Shown here piece by piece: positions 9,075-19,500 of a DNA stretch of 64,000 nt. A model generated the notes under the pieces. It was not told the origin of the DNA. It saw only the letters and a program-made list of their open reading frames with translations, and did not search any database. Origin of the DNA: Bacillus mobilis. GTDB taxonomy: Bacteria > Bacillota > Bacilli > Bacillales > Bacillaceae_G. Location: the NCBI RefSeq assembly GCF_001884045.1, contig NZ_MACF01000082.1, positions 1 through 64,000 on the forward strand, in the 5' to 3' direction. Position numbers and translations under genes: made by a program. How positions within the stretch are numbered: position 1 is the first letter of the stretch; every line of letters starts with the position of its first letter.

Positions 9075-10466
9075 TTACAAATTCGTATTTCCTTTGCTAG
9101 TCATATTTAAAGTAGAACCACCCGTACCAAATTGAAAACGATACAGTGCAACTACAATTATAATCAGCACTGACATAACGACGAAAATATTACTATACAT
9201 ATTTGCAGCATGATTTGCAATAAAAGGATTGAGCTGCAGTGAAATAGAACCACGGTCAAGTAATTTCCCGACAACACTCATAGCCATCGCGCCGGATATG
9301 AAATTAACCATCGACAGTAACCCCATTCCAACACCTGTCTCCTCCTTTGACAACGTTTGTGAAATCGTATTAGACATCGAAATCTGCATAAAGGTTTGTC
9401 CTACATTCCCAAAAATTAAAATAAATGCAATGACAAAAGCCGAAACTCCAATAAAAGTAGATAATAATGAAAAAGCAATGAATATACATACCGAAGCAAT
9501 AAAAACAAGCGCGAAATTGCCTCGCGTATCAGCGATCCTCCCTCCCTTTCTGCCCATAATCGCCGAAGCAATTGCTGCTGGAACTAGAACAAAGCCGATA
9601 TTCGAAGGAGTCAATCCATTTACTGCCGATAGAAATTGCGGCGTCATGAATGTCATACTAAAACTCATTGCTGTCGTCATAAAAGCAAGGAGCAACCCAA
9701 TCGAAAAATTCTTATTTTTAAACAGAGCCGGTTTAATAAAAGGTTCCGTAGTTTTTCTAATCCGAAGAATAAAGAGGGTTAACATAACACCCCCTCCAAG
9801 GAATAGCAATACTTGCATTTGCGTAATCGCAAGTAAGAAGAACGCGACTGACACAGCTAATAGACCTCCACCAAGAATATCAATACGCCCCGCCTTCCCT
9901 TTTGCATTGTCTAAATACTTTCTAAAGAAAGGTAGCGTCAGAAGCGGTAGTAAAGAAAGAACAAACATGAGTCTCCAGCTTCCAAAACTCGTAATTAATC
10001 CAGCGGCAACTGGACCTAAAGCATTACCAAGTGCTAAACCAACTGCTGAAGTTCCAAGCGCACGCCCCCTTTTCTCTGGCGCAAAGTACCTCACCGGAAT
10101 AATCATCGCTGTTGCAGGAAGAACAGAAGCTCCTGCTGCCTGAATGATACGCCCCAAAATGATAACCCAATACTCAGTAGCAAGTAGACCAAGCAAGGAA
10201 CCTAGAGCGAAAATAAGTAATCCATACGTTAATAGATCCTTTAGCCGATATGTATCCGCCAGTTTTCCCATCACGATGGAACCAACAGCATAAACGACCA
10301 TATAACTAGTCATAATCCAGCTAACCTCTGAAGGAACAAGGTTAAATTCTTTACCTATCTCAGGAAGAGCTACATTAAACATCGTACCGTTCATAACCGA
10401 GAATATTAGCGTAACGACTAAAACCCCTAGCAATTTATCCGCGTTTTGTGATGATTTATCTACCAT
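9075..10466 (-). CDS. MFS exporter, 14-TM, TetK/TetL-like size and layout
   Basis: 463 residues from the ATG at 10466, chosen because AAGGAGG is eight bases upstream; the longer frame has no ribosome site. There are about 14 membrane helices. The motifs VMNGTMFNVALPEIG, GRIIQAAGASVLPA and ALGPVAAGLITSFGSWR are those of 14-TM proton antiporters, the group that includes TetK/TetL and QacA. Tetracycline export is possible but not shown. First gene of a two-exporter operon. An inverted repeat overlaps its putative -10 box. A DoxX gene and a divergent MarR regulator lie upstream. Confidence 0.88.
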   Translation of the reverse strand: MVDKSSQNADKLLGVLVVTLIFSVMNGTMFNVALPEIGKEFNLVPSEVSWIMTSYMVVYAVGSIVMGKLADTYRLKDLLTYGLLIFALGSLLGLLATEYWVIILGRIIQAAGASVLPATAMIIPVRYFAPEKRGRALGTSAVGLALGNALGPVAAGLITSFGSWRLMFVLSLLPLLTLPFFRKYLDNAKGKAGRIDILGGGLLAVSVAFFLLAITQMQVLLFLGGGVMLTLFILRIRKTTEPFIKPALFKNKNFSIGLLLAFMTTAMSFSMTFMTPQFLSAVNGLTPSNIGFVLVPAAIASAIMGRKGGRIADTRGNFALVFIASVCIFIAFSLLSTFIGVSAFVIAFILIFGNVGQTFMQISMSNTISQTLSKEETGVGMGLLSMVNFISGAMAMSVVGKLLDRGSISLQLNPFIANHAANMYSNIFVVMSVLIIIVVALYRFQFGTGGSTLNMTSKGNTNL

Positions 10467-10530
10467 AGTGTAGACCTCCTTTTTTCTTTCCGGTAATCTA
10501 TACAAAATTAAATGAGTATCAACATAATGA

Positions 10531-10562
10531 ATATCCTCACTATTTTATTATAATGAGGATAT
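10531..10562 (-). promoter_or_regulatory. Inverted repeat over the -10 box of the exporter operon
   Basis: ATATCCTCA and TGAGGATAT are 9-bp perfect arms 14 bp apart. They enclose TATAAT on the minus strand (10547-10552), upstream of the exporter gene starting at 10466. The position is typical of a repressor operator. The regulator is unknown. Confidence 0.55.
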
Positions 10563-10627
10563 CATTTTCATCGTACATGCTCAGTTTCTGCCTCTACTCA
10601 ACCGAATCTACTAATCTACAATTCGTT

Positions 10628-10993
10628 TTACAAAAGTCCTGTTAATGCTGAAGAATGAACGAACGCAACAATTAGCGCTACAATCATAAGCACTGCTGCC
10701 GGCATCATTTTACCGATTGAATCTTTAGCACGAATATGGAACAATACAGCTCCTAACATAATACAAGCAATCCATAATGCTGCTAAAACGAGTATTACCT
10801 CATTCCAAAAACCAAAAATTAATCCAACCACTCCTGCTAAAGCGATCCAACCTGTCGCAATTCTGAACCATTGCGGTAAACCTAAATGAGCGAAAGCTTC
10901 CACTTGCATTTTTGCTCCCGCAATTTTACTAACACTTGAAAAGAAAAATGCAAAAATTAATAAACATTGAAGTACTAGTGCTACAATAGTCAT
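10628..10993 (-). CDS. DoxX family membrane protein
   Basis: 121 residues from the ATG at 10993; GGAGG lies seven bases before it, while the TTG six bases earlier would be too close. Four hydrophobic helices, with FSSVSKIAG in helix 1 and GLPQWFRIATGWIALAGVVGL, match the DoxX/DoxD-like family. Members are small membrane proteins, several linked to quinone or thiol stress. Here it sits between an exporter operon and a divergent MarR gene. This arrangement suggests stress-induced expression under that regulator. Confidence 0.85.
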   Translation of the reverse strand: MTIVALVLQCLLIFAFFFSSVSKIAGAKMQVEAFAHLGLPQWFRIATGWIALAGVVGLIFGFWNEVILVLAALWIACIMLGAVLFHIRAKDSIGKMMPAAVLMIVALIVAFVHSSALTGLL

Positions 10994-11162
10994 GTACAAT
11001 CCTCCGTTATATATGTTTTTAAAGTATTGCTATTGAATCATGAAACGACTTACATAGATCCACCTCGCTCTATAATCATTTTCTATAGATCCCAGCATCA
11101 GTTATAATGGTAATGATTCTCGAATTATCGGCAATTACACATTATGAGCATGCGATATAATC

Positions 11163-11208
11163 AGGTTACTCACTAATTGTTCATAATATAGAGAGGTTAC
11201 TCACTAAT
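11163..11208. promoter_or_regulatory. Direct repeats upstream of the marR-type gene
   Basis: AGGTTACTCACTAAT occurs twice, at 11163-11177 and 11194-11208, exactly 31 bp apart (about three helical turns). It lies in the divergent region between doxX and the MarR-family gene. It is a candidate binding site for that regulator. Confidence 0.5.
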
Positions 11209-11274
11209 AATATACAATAGATTTATGAAACGTGCAAAAATGAACTAAAAAATACTGAGGAGGTCATTCCACTC

Positions 11275-11760
11275 ATGAAATCAAATTATCCAGCTGCAAT
11301 AGATGTCATCCACACCTTAATGCAATCGACCAACTATGTTCAAAGAGAATTTCAATCCCAATTATCATCCCTTGACACACCTTACCATCTAACAGGACCA
11401 AGGCTACGCGTTCTATCTACCGTTTCTGAAAACGGCCCGATTCGAATGAATGCATTAGCTGCTAAACTAGGTGTCAAAGCACGTACAGTTACCGATTTTA
11501 TTGATGCACTCGAACAAGACAAGCTCCTCATTCGTATACAAGATCCAACTGATCGCCGGGCTACATTAATTCAACTTACTGAACGCGCGCACTCTAATAT
11601 GGAAAAAGCGCTCGCTTTCCAAGACAAAGTCGCAGACGATATTCTGAAAAACCTCACATTAGAGCAACGTGAACAGTTTTTTGAGCTTTTATTACAATTA
11701 ATAAAAGATAAGCAAATTCCAGATTCATGCGGAGAAGTTGAGAACGGAAAAACTTGTTAA
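11275..11760 (+). CDS. MarR family transcriptional regulator
   Basis: 161 residues. A winged helix is visible: LTGPRLRVLSTVSENGPIRMNALAAKLGVKARTVTDFIDAL is the helix-turn-helix region, and DPTDRRATLIQLTE is the wing with the Asp-x-Arg-Arg signature of the MarR family. The C-terminal helices form the dimer interface. The start has GAGGAGG upstream. It is divergent from doxX and the two exporters and is the most likely local regulator. Ligand unknown. The C-terminus carries two Cys residues (DSCGEVENGKTC) that might sense oxidants; this is speculative. Confidence 0.9.
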   Translation: MKSNYPAAIDVIHTLMQSTNYVQREFQSQLSSLDTPYHLTGPRLRVLSTVSENGPIRMNALAAKLGVKARTVTDFIDALEQDKLLIRIQDPTDRRATLIQLTERAHSNMEKALAFQDKVADDILKNLTLEQREQFFELLLQLIKDKQIPDSCGEVENGKTC

Positions 11761-11772
11761 GTGTGTAAATAA

Positions 11773-11819
11773 AACCACCTACACCCTAAAAAATATAGGG
11801 ACTAGGTGGTTTGTTTTTT
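11773..11819. terminator. Bidirectional terminator between convergent genes
   Basis: AACCACCTA/TAGGTGGTT arms with a T-rich tail on the plus strand, between the MarR gene and the end of the FtsW-like gene. Confidence 0.8.
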
Positions 11820-13083
11820 AAGCTGATTTTCTCACTGGAATGTCTTTACGTCGATATACACTTAGTACGATTCCCATTACAAGCGCATGAAATACAGTTG
11901 GTGTTAATCCATAACTAATAAAAGGTAGTGATATAGCAGTAATCGGTAATAAACCTAAAATCATACCAACGTTATAAATGAATTGAACTACGAAAAGAGT
12001 CATTCCTCCAACGAGAAGCAATTTACCATACCGGTCATTTATTGTATAAGATATGAACATTAACCGTGCTACAAAAAGAGAAAGAATTAAGACAAGAATC
12101 AGTGCTAGCACATATCCATAATAATAAGTCAAACTTGCAAATACAAAATCAGTATCCGGATTAGGGATGCTCTTTACATCTCCATATGTACCAAACCAAC
12201 CTGCTGACGACATTACCTCTTTTAAACGTATATACATAAAGCCTGCGCCCTGTGCATCACGCTCTGGATTCAAATACCCTAAAAATCTATCCAAATGATA
12301 TCCTTTTACTGAGGACCAGGAAAAAGACGCCCTTATAATCAATAAACAGATTGGTACAATTGTAATAATTAATGCCGTTTTCTTTCCTAACTTACTCCAC
12401 CAAAGCATAACGAATACCATCGTGATATAAATAAAAATCACTGAAAAAGCTGCGCCAATTAAGAATAAATACAAAGAAAATAAATACAGAGCCACAAGAT
12501 GCATTACTTTTATCCTACTATTATTGAAAAAAGAAGCCCAAGCTAGAAAAAAGAACGGCACTGCCATTAAACGGTCAATTGCAATAGGACCAACTTTTAT
12601 TATCGGTTCTCCAAGCATCCCAGCATTCGGAAAGCCGTATAGTATTAACAAAATAAGTACCCCAATTGTATAAAACAACCACCCAAATCTCTCTAACTTC
12701 CGATAATCAATCAGCATCATCCCTACAGCTGTTGCAATGCCAAGAACAACAGCTATCACCTTATCCATTAGTAAATCATTCATATATCCAAAGGCTATAA
12801 CCGGCAAAAAACCTAATCCCATCGCAGCCACCAATAAAATAAGTAAGAACCAATCCACCTTTGGCTTATGCAGTTTATTAAGTTCCTGCCCTAGTTTAAC
12901 CGGACTTCCCATTTGTTCCACAGCTTTATTTTCAGCAACTTCCTCACTTAAACCTTTTTCTATCCATGTGTTCTTCGCCTGTTTTAAGTGAAACTCTAGT
13001 TCAGTTGCTACAAATCTCTTTGCTTCTTTTGATTTAATATGATTCGTAACCTCGCTTACAAAACGATCCCCTCTTTTATTCAA
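11818..13083 (-). CDS. FtsW/RodA/SpoVE-family protein with N-terminal HAAS-like domain
   Basis: 421 residues starting at TTG (13083) behind AGGAGTGAGG. Residues ~1-70 are a soluble helical domain of the HAAS/permease-prefix type (SKEAKRFVATELEFHLKQ, GLSEEVAENKAVEQMG). The rest has about ten membrane helices and SEDS-family features (GPIAIDRLMAVPFF, FLPITAISLPFISYG). SEDS proteins polymerise peptidoglycan glycan strands. This variant with a HAAS head is encoded with an ECF sigma factor and a PadR regulator, so it probably belongs to a cell-envelope stress response. No dedicated class B penicillin-binding protein is nearby. Confidence 0.88.
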   Translation of the reverse strand: MNKRGDRFVSEVTNHIKSKEAKRFVATELEFHLKQAKNTWIEKGLSEEVAENKAVEQMGSPVKLGQELNKLHKPKVDWFLLILLVAAMGLGFLPVIAFGYMNDLLMDKVIAVVLGIATAVGMMLIDYRKLERFGWLFYTIGVLILLILYGFPNAGMLGEPIIKVGPIAIDRLMAVPFFFLAWASFFNNSRIKVMHLVALYLFSLYLFLIGAAFSVIFIYITMVFVMLWWSKLGKKTALIITIVPICLLIIRASFSWSSVKGYHLDRFLGYLNPERDAQGAGFMYIRLKEVMSSAGWFGTYGDVKSIPNPDTDFVFASLTYYYGYVLALILVLILSLFVARLMFISYTINDRYGKLLLVGGMTLFVVQFIYNVGMILGLLPITAISLPFISYGLTPTVFHALVMGIVLSVYRRKDIPVRKSA

Positions 13084-13090
13084 TTTCGCC

Positions 13091-13498
13091 TCACTCCTGT
13101 ACTAAGCCTTTTAATATAAATTGTGCCTTCGTAGCATTTTTTTCTGCCTTTCGCAGCATCTTTCTTCCTTTATCATTTAATTGATAATATTTCGCTCCTG
13201 CATGATCCCAGCTAGATTGGATAAAACGATTCTGCTCTAGACGATGTAATACGGTATATAAAAACCCTTCATTTCCTTCGAATTTCCGAATCCCTCGCCC
13301 TCGTAGCAGCTGTGACAATTCGTATCCTGTTTTTTCATTACTGAGGAGTTGTAAAATTGCTAAAGAGATGTCCTCTTCCTTTTCGTTTGAAGCATTGATT
13401 TTTTCGCGCACCTGCTTTCGATGTTGATCAGAAAAACTCAAATGTTTAAACGTTGTATTCTCCATTGATTTTCGCAGGCCTTTTAATCGATCTTCCAT
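13091..13498 (-). CDS. PadR family transcriptional regulator
   Basis: 135 residues. The core reads ISLAILQLLSNEKTGYELSQLLRG, FEGNEGFLYTVLHRLEQNRFIQSSW and YYQLNDKGRKML, the PadR winged helix with its Tyr-rich turn. The ~35 N-terminal residues (RKSMENTTFKHLSFSDQHR) are an extension seen in PadR proteins paired with HAAS-domain partners. It lies 4 bp after the ECF sigma gene and 7 bp before the FtsW-like gene, all one operon. In such pairs the PadR usually controls the membrane partner; here it may tune the ECF operon. Confidence 0.88.
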   Translation of the reverse strand: MEDRLKGLRKSMENTTFKHLSFSDQHRKQVREKINASNEKEEDISLAILQLLSNEKTGYELSQLLRGRGIRKFEGNEGFLYTVLHRLEQNRFIQSSWDHAGAKYYQLNDKGRKMLRKAEKNATKAQFILKGLVQE

Positions 13499-13502
13499 TT
13501 GA

Positions 13503-14036
13503 TTATTCCTCCAATCCTTTCTTCAAAAGCTCCTTCGCTTTTTTCAGTCTCGTTTTTATCGTGTTCTCTTTCACGTCTATTACAATAGCAATCTCTTTAA
13601 TTGATAATTCTTCATAATAAAATAGATAAATGACTTCTCGATATTTTATCGGTAAATTCATTACTGCAGAAGCGAGCTCACGGTCCTCCGCATTTTGAAT
13701 GACAGTTTGTTCGACACTATCATTTTGAACCCCCATATAAGCAGCGTCATCCTCTGTCACGATCACCTTTTTGTTATACCAACTTTTTATATAGTCCTTA
13801 CATTGATTAATCGCAATTCTCCATAACCACGTTTTCACATTCGACTTCCCTTTGTATGTATGAAGAGATTTATAACACTTCACAAATATATCTTGCGTTA
13901 CATCCTCTGCAACCTCTTTATTGTTCACATATGAATACACAAGCTGTAAGACTTCTTGTCCATATTTGTTCATAATTTCATCGATAAGGAGTTCCTTATC
14001 TTCTATTTCAAACGCTTCTACCGTTAATTCATCCAC
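13503..14036 (-). CDS. ECF-type RNA polymerase sigma factor
   Basis: 177 residues starting at GTG (14036) with GGAGG seven bases upstream. Region 2 is visible as VLQLVYSYVNNKEVAEDVTQDIFVKCY with KTWLWRIAINQCKDYIKSW. Region 4 is LPIKYREVIYLFYYEELSIKEIAIVIDVKENTIKTRLKKAKE. This is a SigM/SigV/SigW-type ECF sigma. No recognisable anti-sigma gene follows. The HAAS-FtsW protein or the PadR regulator may fill that role (inference). The upstream promoter itself looks ECF-dependent, so the operon is probably autoregulated. Confidence 0.92.
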   Translation of the reverse strand: MDELTVEAFEIEDKELLIDEIMNKYGQEVLQLVYSYVNNKEVAEDVTQDIFVKCYKSLHTYKGKSNVKTWLWRIAINQCKDYIKSWYNKKVIVTEDDAAYMGVQNDSVEQTVIQNAEDRELASAVMNLPIKYREVIYLFYYEELSIKEIAIVIDVKENTIKTRLKKAKELLKKGLEE

Positions 14037-14061
14037 ATCATTTCCTCCTTCCCATATATTA

Positions 14062-14087
14062 GACGACGCACTGTATGGAAAAGTTTT
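14062..14087 (-). promoter_or_regulatory. Putative ECF-dependent promoter
   Basis: On the minus strand AAAAC is followed after 14 bp by CGTCGTC, the AAC/CGTC pattern of Bacillus ECF promoters, about 26 bp before the ECF sigma start. This supports autoregulation. Confidence 0.6.
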
Positions 14088-14162
14088 ATAAATTTATAAA
14101 AAATAAGGATGGCAATGTCCGTGCCGTTTTGTTTAACCTTTATTTCAAGTACTCTTGATTTC

Positions 14163-14319
14163 ATAAAGTGAAACTATAATCAATGGGATTTTGTTCATCT
14201 CCCACTGATTATTAGCCTTCACCAATCGGACGTTTACGGGCAGCCCGACTCCCACCTAACTCCTTTGCTCCAAGCGAATTTTGAGGTGGGAGTTTTACTA
14301 CCCGTTAATGCGGGATAAA
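14163..14319. repeat. bcr1-type repeat, full length
   Basis: 157 bp including ATAAA at each end (14163-14167 and 14315-14319). It begins ATAAAGTGAAACT and ends GCGGGATAAA. It contains the GACTCCCACCT/AGGTGGGAGT arms and the CGGGCAGCCCG-type segment shared by the other copies. The size and the TTTAT-type duplication match bcr1 of the B. cereus group. It lies between the ECF operon and the DUF3221 gene. Confidence 0.88.
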
Positions 14320-14544
14320 ATCCATGTAGCCCTTTAAACTCTGCATGGGAAACAGTCACTTATTTATAAGTACTACTCCATCTCCATCTAAAAGTTCAAG
14401 CTCATTTTCACTTCCACATAATATTTTAAATCGCACTTATACTATATATAACTTACATTCACTTTCTCATGGTATAATTTCATTTCTCTAGACATTCAAA
14501 TATCATAATACGAAAGATGTACTATACGGAGGCCCAAAATAATA

Positions 14545-14907
14545 ATGCCAAAGAAAAAAATCATAACTTTACTAACCACCTTAACATTAGCTTGCGGATG
14601 CACAGTAGCACTAGATTCCCCCAACCAAACTAGTACTACTCCCCTAAAAACGGAGACTTTCACAGGATATGTTATTTCAATTGACACTGTATACATACTC
14701 GTTGCAGATACCCCTACAAAAAAGGAAGCCCTTTCCTACTCAGAGATGGAAGCAATGAAATTTATTCCAAATAAACTATTAAAACTTCCAATAGAAAAAA
14801 ATAAGAATTATCAATCAGGGGATAAACTCGCTATATCTTTCGGAGTAACGACTAAATCTACACCACCAATTGCACCTGATGCGACCATTGAAAAAATACG
14901 TGATTAA
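14545..14907 (+). CDS. DUF3221-type lipoprotein
   Basis: 120 residues. A signal peptide with lipobox LACG ends at Cys18. The rest contains the TFTGYVISID...YILVADTPTKKEALSYSE pattern of DUF3221, small secreted lipoproteins of Bacillus with an OB-like fold and unknown role. GGAGG lies 12 bases before the ATG, rather far. It stands alone; the next terminator downstream is at 15039. Confidence 0.75.
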   Translation: MPKKKIITLLTTLTLACGCTVALDSPNQTSTTPLKTETFTGYVISIDTVYILVADTPTKKEALSYSEMEAMKFIPNKLLKLPIEKNKNYQSGDKLAISFGVTTKSTPPIAPDATIEKIRD

Positions 14908-15038
14908 TTAACCAGTAACCGTAGGAGTTCTTACTCCCATCAGCTGCCCTTTTCTTTTTAAATTAACATTTTTTATAAAACATTTCCTCAGCAAATTACA
15001 TATAATAAACCGAATAGTCGTTACAATACATTCACTTA

Positions 15039-15067
15039 AAGAGCGCCTCTCTCCCAAGGCGCTTTTT
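15039..15067 (+). terminator. Terminator after the DUF3221 gene
   Basis: AGCGCCT and AGGCGCT arms followed by TTTTT. Confidence 0.8.
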
Positions 15068-15245
15068 AAGTTTGCAATAAGGGTTGTGTCTTAGTTTTCT
15101 ATCGTCAAAATTCCCCTCATCGCTACATTAAAAAGAGAACCGATTTAATCGAATCCTCCTTCTTTCTAACGCTCACTTAAAAAATCTAATATTTCATGAC
15201 CATACAAAAATGGCTTGATTATATCAAAACCGATACATAACACAC

Positions 15246-15280
15246 AAAAAAACCACCTAAAGGCTCCCCTTCAGGTGGTT
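15246..15280 (-). terminator. glpD terminator
   Basis: AACCACCT/AGGTGGTT arms with a T7 tract on the minus strand, directly after glpD. Confidence 0.88.
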
Positions 15281-15286
15281 TCTATT

Positions 15287-16969
15287 TTACGCTAACGCAG
15301 CTGCTTGTTCTTGTTGATCTACAGGAATGACAGCGTCTGTTAATGCTTTTTCTAGTTCTGCTGTGTATTTCATTTGCTCTTCTTTGCTCCAGCCAAGTTT
15401 CGCAGCCATGTAGTTGATTACTGCTTCTTTCCACTCGTATACCCAGTGGATGTTGAAGAACACAGCGCCTCTGCGGCGTACGAAGAAGTCAACTGGTTTT
15501 GCTGTCATTTCGTAATCCATTGCGTATACAAGTGGGATTAGAACGTCTAGCGGCATGTTGTATTCTTTCGCTTCGTCTTTATGTTTTTTCGCTAAGTCGA
15601 ATAGTACGTCTACGTTAGAGCCGTAGAATTTCGCGAATTCTTCTGCTTGTGCTTTCGTTAAACCAGATTTCGTACCTTCGTCTGCTTTTTTCGCAACGAA
15701 TGCTGGGAATCCGTGTGAACCACTTACATGTCCACCAGAGATTGGCATATGTTTCGTGTCGCTCTTCGGATATGCACTATGACCTTCTTTTTGTAGTAGG
15801 TTCGTTACGTAGTCTACTACCATTTCAGCCATTTTGCGGTATCCAGTTAATTTACCACCTGCGATTGTAATTAAACCAGATTCAGAAGTCCAAATTTCAT
15901 CTTTACGAGAAATTTCAGATGCATTCTTACCTTCTTCATAAATTAACGGACGTACACCAGCCCAGCTTGACTCAATGTCTTTCTCCGTAATTTTTACGCT
16001 CGGGAACATGTAGTTAATCGCGTTAATGATGTATGTGCGATCTTCTGTTGTCATGTGCGGTACAGCTGCGTCTTTATCATAGAACGTATCTGTTGTACCT
16101 ACGTATGTTTTTCCGCCGCGAGGAATCGCGAACACCATACGTTTATCTGGTGTATCGAAGTAAATCGCTTGGCCTAACGGGAAACGTTTTTGGTCAATTA
16201 CTAAATGCACACCTTTTGATAACTGAAGTACTTTTCCTTTTTTCGAGTTATCTTTTTCACGCAGTGTATCTACCCAAGGACCAGCTGCGTTTACAATTTT
16301 CTTACCGTACACTTCATATACTTCTCCATCTAGTAAATCGATTACACGTACACCGCATACTTTTCCATCTTTATATAAGAAACTGTCTACTTTTGCGTAG
16401 TTAACAGCTTTCGCACCGTGTTCAATTGCTTCTTTCATTACTTCAATTGTAAGACGCGCATCGTCTGTACGATATTCTACGTAGTAACCGCCGCCTTTTA
16501 ATCCTTCTTGTTTTACAAGAGGCTCTTTGTTTAATGTTTCTTCACGGTTAAACATTTTTCTGCGCTCGCTTCGTTTTACGCCTGCTAAGAAGTCATATAC
16601 ACGAAGACCAATTGATGTACTGAATGATCCGAACGTACCGCCTGTATGGAACGGAAGTAACATCCACTCTGGTGTTGTTACATGGGGACCGTTCTCATAT
16701 ACGATCGCACGCTCTTTCCCCACCTCTGCTACCATTTTCACTTCAAGTTGTTTTAAATAACGTAGACCACCGTGTACAAGCTTCGTTGAACGACTTGATG
16801 TACCTGCTGCAAAGTCCTGCATTTCAAACACAATTGTTGATAACCCGCGTGTTGCTCCATCTAATGCAATACCAGAACCAGTAATACCTCCACCAATTAC
16901 GATCACATCTAACTCTTGTTTATTTACTCCGTTTAATACGTCTTTACGTTGTTTACTTGAAAATTTCAT
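15287..16969 (-). CDS. glpD: Aerobic glycerol-3-phosphate dehydrogenase
   Basis: 560 residues from the ATG at 16969, which has GGGAGG upstream; a longer in-frame start lies in the leader hairpin and is unlikely. The FAD-binding Rossmann motif DVIVIGGGITGSGIALD is near residue 21, and the DAO-family segment GTSSRSTKLVHGGLRYL near 55. The C-terminal domain is that of GlpD. It oxidises glycerol-3-phosphate to dihydroxyacetone phosphate and passes electrons to menaquinone at the membrane. It is last in the glpF-glpK-glpD series but has its own leader terminator, so it is controlled separately by the GlpP antiterminator. Confidence 0.97.
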   Translation of the reverse strand: MKFSSKQRKDVLNGVNKQELDVIVIGGGITGSGIALDGATRGLSTIVFEMQDFAAGTSSRSTKLVHGGLRYLKQLEVKMVAEVGKERAIVYENGPHVTTPEWMLLPFHTGGTFGSFSTSIGLRVYDFLAGVKRSERRKMFNREETLNKEPLVKQEGLKGGGYYVEYRTDDARLTIEVMKEAIEHGAKAVNYAKVDSFLYKDGKVCGVRVIDLLDGEVYEVYGKKIVNAAGPWVDTLREKDNSKKGKVLQLSKGVHLVIDQKRFPLGQAIYFDTPDKRMVFAIPRGGKTYVGTTDTFYDKDAAVPHMTTEDRTYIINAINYMFPSVKITEKDIESSWAGVRPLIYEEGKNASEISRKDEIWTSESGLITIAGGKLTGYRKMAEMVVDYVTNLLQKEGHSAYPKSDTKHMPISGGHVSGSHGFPAFVAKKADEGTKSGLTKAQAEEFAKFYGSNVDVLFDLAKKHKDEAKEYNMPLDVLIPLVYAMDYEMTAKPVDFFVRRRGAVFFNIHWVYEWKEAVINYMAAKLGWSKEEQMKYTAELEKALTDAVIPVDQQEQAAALA

Positions 16970-16992
16970 GGTAATTCCTCCCTTTGATAACG

Positions 16993-17049
16993 AAAAAAGA
17001 GACCACAAACTCCGCTATAGATTTCGCCTCTATAGCGCGTTGTGGTCTC
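16993..17049 (-). promoter_or_regulatory. glpD leader terminator, predicted GlpP target
   Basis: On the minus strand GAGACCACAA and TTGTGGTCTC pair around an inner CTATAG stem. T6 follows, just before the glpD ribosome site. In B. subtilis GlpP with glycerol-3-phosphate prevents termination at such a leader. The glpF leader has a comparable GTGG-containing hairpin. Confidence 0.82.
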
Positions 17050-17102
17050 TCCAAATCTCCTACCGAATTATTAACTTGTCACCATTATAACACTGTTTAT
17101 GA

Positions 17103-18605
<1,503 letters not shown>

Positions 18606-19427
18606 CTATGCTACTTTTCTACTATTTGTATTGCTTTCACTTTTTTTACTTGTCATATAAGAGATTGCTAGTACAATCACAGTTGCAATAATCACATAAA
18701 TAAGTGCTGCATTTTGTTTTCCTTCAAATACAACTTGATGGAATAATCCTGCAAGTGATCCACCTAAAATTGGACCAACTACTGGAATCCATGCATACTT
18801 CCAGTTTGAACCGCCTTTTCCTGCAATCGGAAGGAAGAAGTGTGCGATACGCGGACCTAAATCACGAGCCGGGTTAATCGCGTATCCTGTTGTTCCACCT
18901 AATGATAAACCAATACTTACGATTAAGAAACCTACGATAAATGGATTTAAACCATCTGCAAATTTATTTGCTCCAATTGCTAATATACCAAATACTAAAA
19001 CGAATGTTCCAATCATTTCACTTAAAAGGTTTGTAAATGTGTTCGGAATTGCTGGACCTGTTGCAAATACACCTAATTTTGTTCCTGGATCTTCTGTTTC
19101 TTTCCAGTGTGGTAAGTAATGTAAATATACAAGAACTGCCCCGATAATTGCCCCAATCATTTGTGCTGCGATATAACCTGGTACGTCACTCCATGGGAAC
19201 GCTCCCTTAAAAGCAAGCCCAATCGTTAAAGCCGGATTCAAATGTGCCCCACTAATTGATCCAACTGCATACGCTGCAACCGCTACTGCTAAGCCCCAGC
19301 CCATTGTAATGACAATCCAACCAGAATCTTTCGCAAACGATTTCTTTAAACTTACACCAGCGCAAACGCCGCCACCAAGTAAGATTAACAACGCAGTCCC
19401 TACTAACTCTCCTAAAAATGCTGACAT
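18606..19427 (-). CDS. glpF: Glycerol uptake facilitator (aquaglyceroporin)
   Basis: 273 residues from the ATG at 19427 (GGAGG six bases upstream). Six membrane helices and the two pore motifs, NPALTIG (residue ~68) and NPARDLG (~205), identify the MIP family. The Asp after NPAR is typical of glycerol-conducting members. It lets glycerol diffuse in and GlpK traps it. First gene of glpFK; preceded by a leader terminator and a cre-like site. Confidence 0.96.
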   Translation of the reverse strand: MSAFLGELVGTALLILLGGGVCAGVSLKKSFAKDSGWIVITMGWGLAVAVAAYAVGSISGAHLNPALTIGLAFKGAFPWSDVPGYIAAQMIGAIIGAVLVYLHYLPHWKETEDPGTKLGVFATGPAIPNTFTNLLSEMIGTFVLVFGILAIGANKFADGLNPFIVGFLIVSIGLSLGGTTGYAINPARDLGPRIAHFFLPIAGKGGSNWKYAWIPVVGPILGGSLAGLFHQVVFEGKQNAALIYVIIATVIVLAISYMTSKKSESNTNSRKVA

Positions 19428-19446
19428 AGTATCCCTCCACAATCAA

Positions 19447-19461
19447 TTTAAACGCTTCCAA
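19447..19461 (-). promoter_or_regulatory. Candidate cre site (CcpA)
   Basis: The minus-strand sequence TTGGAAGCGTTTAAA fits the cre consensus WTGNAANCGNWNNCW with one mismatch. It lies between the leader terminator and glpF, where a CcpA roadblock would give glucose repression. Confidence 0.5.
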
Positions 19462-19500
19462 ATGTGATAGAGGTAAAATGAATGGCCATTCGTTTTTGTA

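Larger units (their letters stand above)
14908..15286. other. Intergenic region with two terminators
   Basis: No gene seen. It contains a plus-strand terminator (15039-15067) that ends the lipoprotein transcript, and the glpD terminator (15246-15280). Confidence 0.6.
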
